Assembly (NCBI GenBank): GCA_016187025.1
Contig: JACPKM010000001.1
Location: 434,001-498,000 of the forward strand
Direction: 5' to 3'
Length of the DNA: 64,000 nucleotides
Source of the DNA: Candidatus Daviesbacteria bacterium
GTDB taxonomy: Bacteria > Patescibacteria > Microgenomatia > Daviesbacterales > UBA10151
Shown: positions 62,172 through 64,000 of the stretch, piece after piece
Layout of the letters: each line of letters begins with the position of its first letter
How positions within the stretch are numbered: the first letter of the stretch is position 1
The notes under the pieces: model-generated
The model's database searches: none
Seen by the model: only the letters and a program-made list of their open reading frames with translations
What the model was told of the DNA's origin: nothing
Made by a program: the position numbers and the translations under genes

Positions 62172-62913
62172 CTTGAAAAAGATTAAGTCAGTGTTAGATA
62201 GTCTACGATATCCAAATGAGTTGATTTGTGTAGTTGATGGTAAAGTGGATAATACCTTTAAAATTGCCCAAAAGTTTGCCAGTCAATACACAAACGTAAA
62301 AACAATAGGTTACGAAACAAATAAAGGTAAGGGATATGCTGTAAGGTATGGTATGGCAGAAAGCAAGGGTGATGTAGTTGGTTTTATAGATGCAGGAATG
62401 GATATAGATCCAAATGGTTTATCAATGCTTCTTGAGCATTTTGAATGGTACAATGCCGACATTATCGTTGGTTCAAAAAGACATCCGGTATCCAAAGTAG
62501 CCTACCCTTGGCAAAGAAAAATTTTATCTTTTGGCTATCAAATGTTAGTATTTTTCTTGTTTGGTTTAAAAATTAGGGATACACAAGTAGGTATGAAATT
62601 TTTTAGAAGAGATGTGCTAGAAAAAGTTTTACCAAGGCTGCTGGTAAAGACTTATGCATTTGATATTGAAATTCTGGGAGTTGCTAATTATTTAGGATTC
62701 AAAAAAATTTACGAAGCTCCTATAGAGATTAAATTGGAATTCAGAACAGGATCTGATCTAACAAGCCGTAAGTTTTTAAGGACAATAACAGCCATGTTAA
62801 TTGATACCTTAGCAGTTTTTTATAGACTAAGAGTACTTCAATATTACTCAGATAAAAATCACAGGAAGTGGAGATACGATCCAGAGCTTGATTTTAGGGT
62901 AAATGTTGTTTAA
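62101..62913 (+). CDS. GT2 glycosyltransferase, polyprenyl-phosphate sugar synthase-like
   Basis: 270 residues. LISVIVPAYKQENTILHDLK, CVVDGKVDNT, YETNKGKGYAVRYGMAESKG and the metal-binding IDAGMDIDP are DPM1/ALG5-like; VGMKFFRRDVLEKVLPRLL matches the CGFKAF region of the gene at 23614. The start region lies inside the flippase gene, an overlap of 71 nt; ATG 62107 is also possible. It likely charges polyprenyl phosphate with a sugar for the GT-C enzymes. Confidence 0.82.
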   Translation: MDMHPKLISVIVPAYKQENTILHDLKKIKSVLDSLRYPNELICVVDGKVDNTFKIAQKFASQYTNVKTIGYETNKGKGYAVRYGMAESKGDVVGFIDAGMDIDPNGLSMLLEHFEWYNADIIVGSKRHPVSKVAYPWQRKILSFGYQMLVFFLFGLKIRDTQVGMKFFRRDVLEKVLPRLLVKTYAFDIEILGVANYLGFKKIYEAPIEIKLEFRTGSDLTSRKFLRTITAMLIDTLAVFYRLRVLQYYSDKNHRKWRYDPELDFRVNVV

Positions 62914-62960
62914 TCCTATTAGGATCGTCTACCCACAAGTATTATTTTTTGATTGAAGGT

Positions 62961-62966
62961 TATAAA
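62961..62966 (+). promoter_or_regulatory. possible -10 box of the GT4 gene at 62972
   Basis: TATAAA ends 5 nt before ATG 62972 in a 58-nt gap with no Shine-Dalgarno sequence. There is no convincing -35. Confidence 0.35.
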
Positions 62967-62971
62967 AGATT

Positions 62972-64000
62972 ATGAAGATTGTTATATTTTCCTGGAGAGG
63001 ACCAGGTCATCCAAATGCAGGTGGAGCTGAACAGGTAACGCTAGAACACGCTAAGGGATGGGTTAAAAAGGGTTACGATGTAACGCTCTTTACCTCAACT
63101 TTCCCAGGAGGAGCCGAAAAAGAGATCATTGAAGGAGTAAAGGTAATTCGTAAAGGAGATCAAATTGTGGGTGTTAGATTAGCAGCCTGCTTTTGGTATC
63201 TGATGGGTGATCATCAAAAGTTCGACATTGTTGTTGATGAATTTCATGGACTTCCTTTCTTTACACCTCTTTTTGTAAAGACAAAAAAACTTGCCTTTAT
63301 CCATGAAGTAGCAAAAGAGGTGTGGAGGTTAAACCCATGGCCTAAACCTTTAAATCTCATTCCCTCAATTTTAGGGTTATTATTTGAGCCATTTATATTC
63401 AAACTTCTTTATGCCAATACTCCATTTATGACCGTCTCAGAATCTACGATGCACGATTTAATAGACTGGGGAATTGATCCTAAGAACATTACTGTTATTC
63501 ATAATGGTTTCAGCGCTAAGGGTATCAGGAAAAGGTACAAAAAAGAATTAATAAAAACCGTTATTTTCTTAGGGGCATTGAGTCAAGACAAGGGAATTGA
63601 AGAAGCAATAGACGTTTTTTCCTATATTTATGATAATCTAGATAAAAAATGGCAAATGTGGGTAGTTGGAAAAGGCGGAAGCAGTTACCTACATGACTTA
63701 ATTTTGAAAACACAAAGCTTGGGAGTCAAAAATAAGATCAAATTTTTGGGATATGTCGATAATAATAAAAAGTTTGAGTTACTTTCTAGGGCTCACCTTT
63801 TGATAAATACTTCAGTCAGAGAAGGGTGGGGCCTTGTTGTTATTGAAGCTGCTGCTGTTGGTGTTCCTTCGGTGGCATTTAATGTCTCCGGTCTAAAAGA
63901 TTCTATTATCGATAAAAAGACAGGATTGTTATTTAGCTATGGAGATATTAAAGGTATGGCAGAGGGAATAGTGCAGTTAGTTAACGATCAAACGAAGTAT
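62972..64000 (+). CDS. GT4 glycosyltransferase, cut by the window end
   Basis: An open frame of 343 codons runs from ATG 62972 to the last base of the window, so the 3' end is missing. The product begins IVIFSWRGPGHPNAGGAEQV, with the GGAE acceptor loop of GT4 enzymes. Later blocks are FIHEVAKEVWR, VSESTMHDL, VIHNGF, FLGALSQDKGIEEAI and the donor site EGWGLVVIEAAAVG with both catalytic Glu. It lies 58 nt after the GT2 gene and continues the glycan cluster. Confidence 0.85.
   Translation, partial: MKIVIFSWRGPGHPNAGGAEQVTLEHAKGWVKKGYDVTLFTSTFPGGAEKEIIEGVKVIRKGDQIVGVRLAACFWYLMGDHQKFDIVVDEFHGLPFFTPLFVKTKKLAFIHEVAKEVWRLNPWPKPLNLIPSILGLLFEPFIFKLLYANTPFMTVSESTMHDLIDWGIDPKNITVIHNGFSAKGIRKRYKKELIKTVIFLGALSQDKGIEEAIDVFSYIYDNLDKKWQMWVVGKGGSSYLHDLILKTQSLGVKNKIKFLGYVDNNKKFELLSRAHLLINTSVREGWGLVVIEAAAVGVPSVAFNVSGLKDSIIDKKTGLLFSYGDIKGMAEGIVQLVNDQTKY

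Noticed and set aside
62914..62940. Short inverted repeat ATCCT-ATT-AGGAT as a terminator
   Set aside because: The stem is only 5 bp, AT-rich and has no following T-run at the right distance.
1..64000. UGA recoding (as in Gracilibacteria or SR1)
   Set aside because: Several genes end in TGA directly at the next start codon (14053, 40582, 44236, 45894, 54733), and an RF2 gene is present.
1..64000. tRNA, rRNA, insertion sequences, integrase or attachment sites
   Set aside because: None was found by eye; no transposase or integrase motif occurs in any translated frame, although short RNA genes could be missed without a covariance search.

Overview
The window looks like a chromosome segment of an ultrasmall monoderm bacterium of the Candidate Phyla Radiation (Patescibacteria), most likely the Microgenomates side. 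Support: AT-rich DNA (roughly one third G+C by eye), very tight packing with 4-30 nt overlaps, no gene-free stretch over 150 bases, ftsEX next to an M23 peptidase, a reduced TsaB, MacAB/YknXYZ-like genes with no outer-membrane partner, and an extreme load of multi-membrane glycosyltransferases. This placement is inference; no rRNA or ribosomal gene is present to test it. TGA is used as a stop codon and a class-I release factor RF2 is present, so the standard bacterial code applies.

Region 1 (1-3274): the 3' end of a retropepsin-like (RimB/DUF785-type) protease gene and two divergent GT-C membrane glycosyltransferases. Region 2 (3249-12795, minus strand): a housekeeping and envelope block. In transcription order it holds a MacA/YknX-like adaptor, its ABC ATPase and permease, an unknown 174-aa protein, RF2 (prfB), a small membrane-anchored protein, ftsE, ftsX, an FtsEX-linked M23 peptidase whose catalytic domain is circularly permuted, a surface-type anchored protein and tsaE. 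Region 3 (12857-18896, plus): short TsaB-like protein, CAP/SCP membrane protein, small membrane protein, complete dTDP-L-rhamnose pathway rmlABCD, and gmd (GDP-mannose 4,6-dehydratase).

Region 4 (18947-43197): a glycan-assembly region with polyprenyl-phosphate sugar synthases (GT2, one carrying GtrA, one fused to a GT-C enzyme), a tandem array of four PTPS-related membrane proteins, a Wzx-type flippase, a 1190-aa fusion of a secreted NodB/deacetylase-like barrel with a GT-C module, and further GT-C enzymes. Region 5 (43340-64000, plus): a long string of GT2 and GT4 transferases, five tandem GT39-like paralogs plus one truncated relative, a PIG-V-like enzyme, a second flippase and a cut-off GT4 gene. 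In total about 21 GT-C-like genes, eight separate GT2 genes and three GT4 genes.

The parts fit together as a cell-surface glycan or glycoprotein factory. The rml and gmd genes supply deoxysugar nucleotides; GT2/GT4 enzymes build lipid-linked glycans or charge polyprenyl phosphate with single sugars; flippases move lipid-linked units outward; GT-C enzymes use lipid-phosphate sugars on the outer face. Acceptors cannot be read from the sequence.

Regulatory reading: many first-in-transcript genes have a sigma70-type -10 box (often extended TGn) ending 5-9 nt, most often exactly 6 nt, before an ATG or GTG, which predicts leaderless mRNAs. Several internal genes instead have Shine-Dalgarno sequences. 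This decides several start codons used below.
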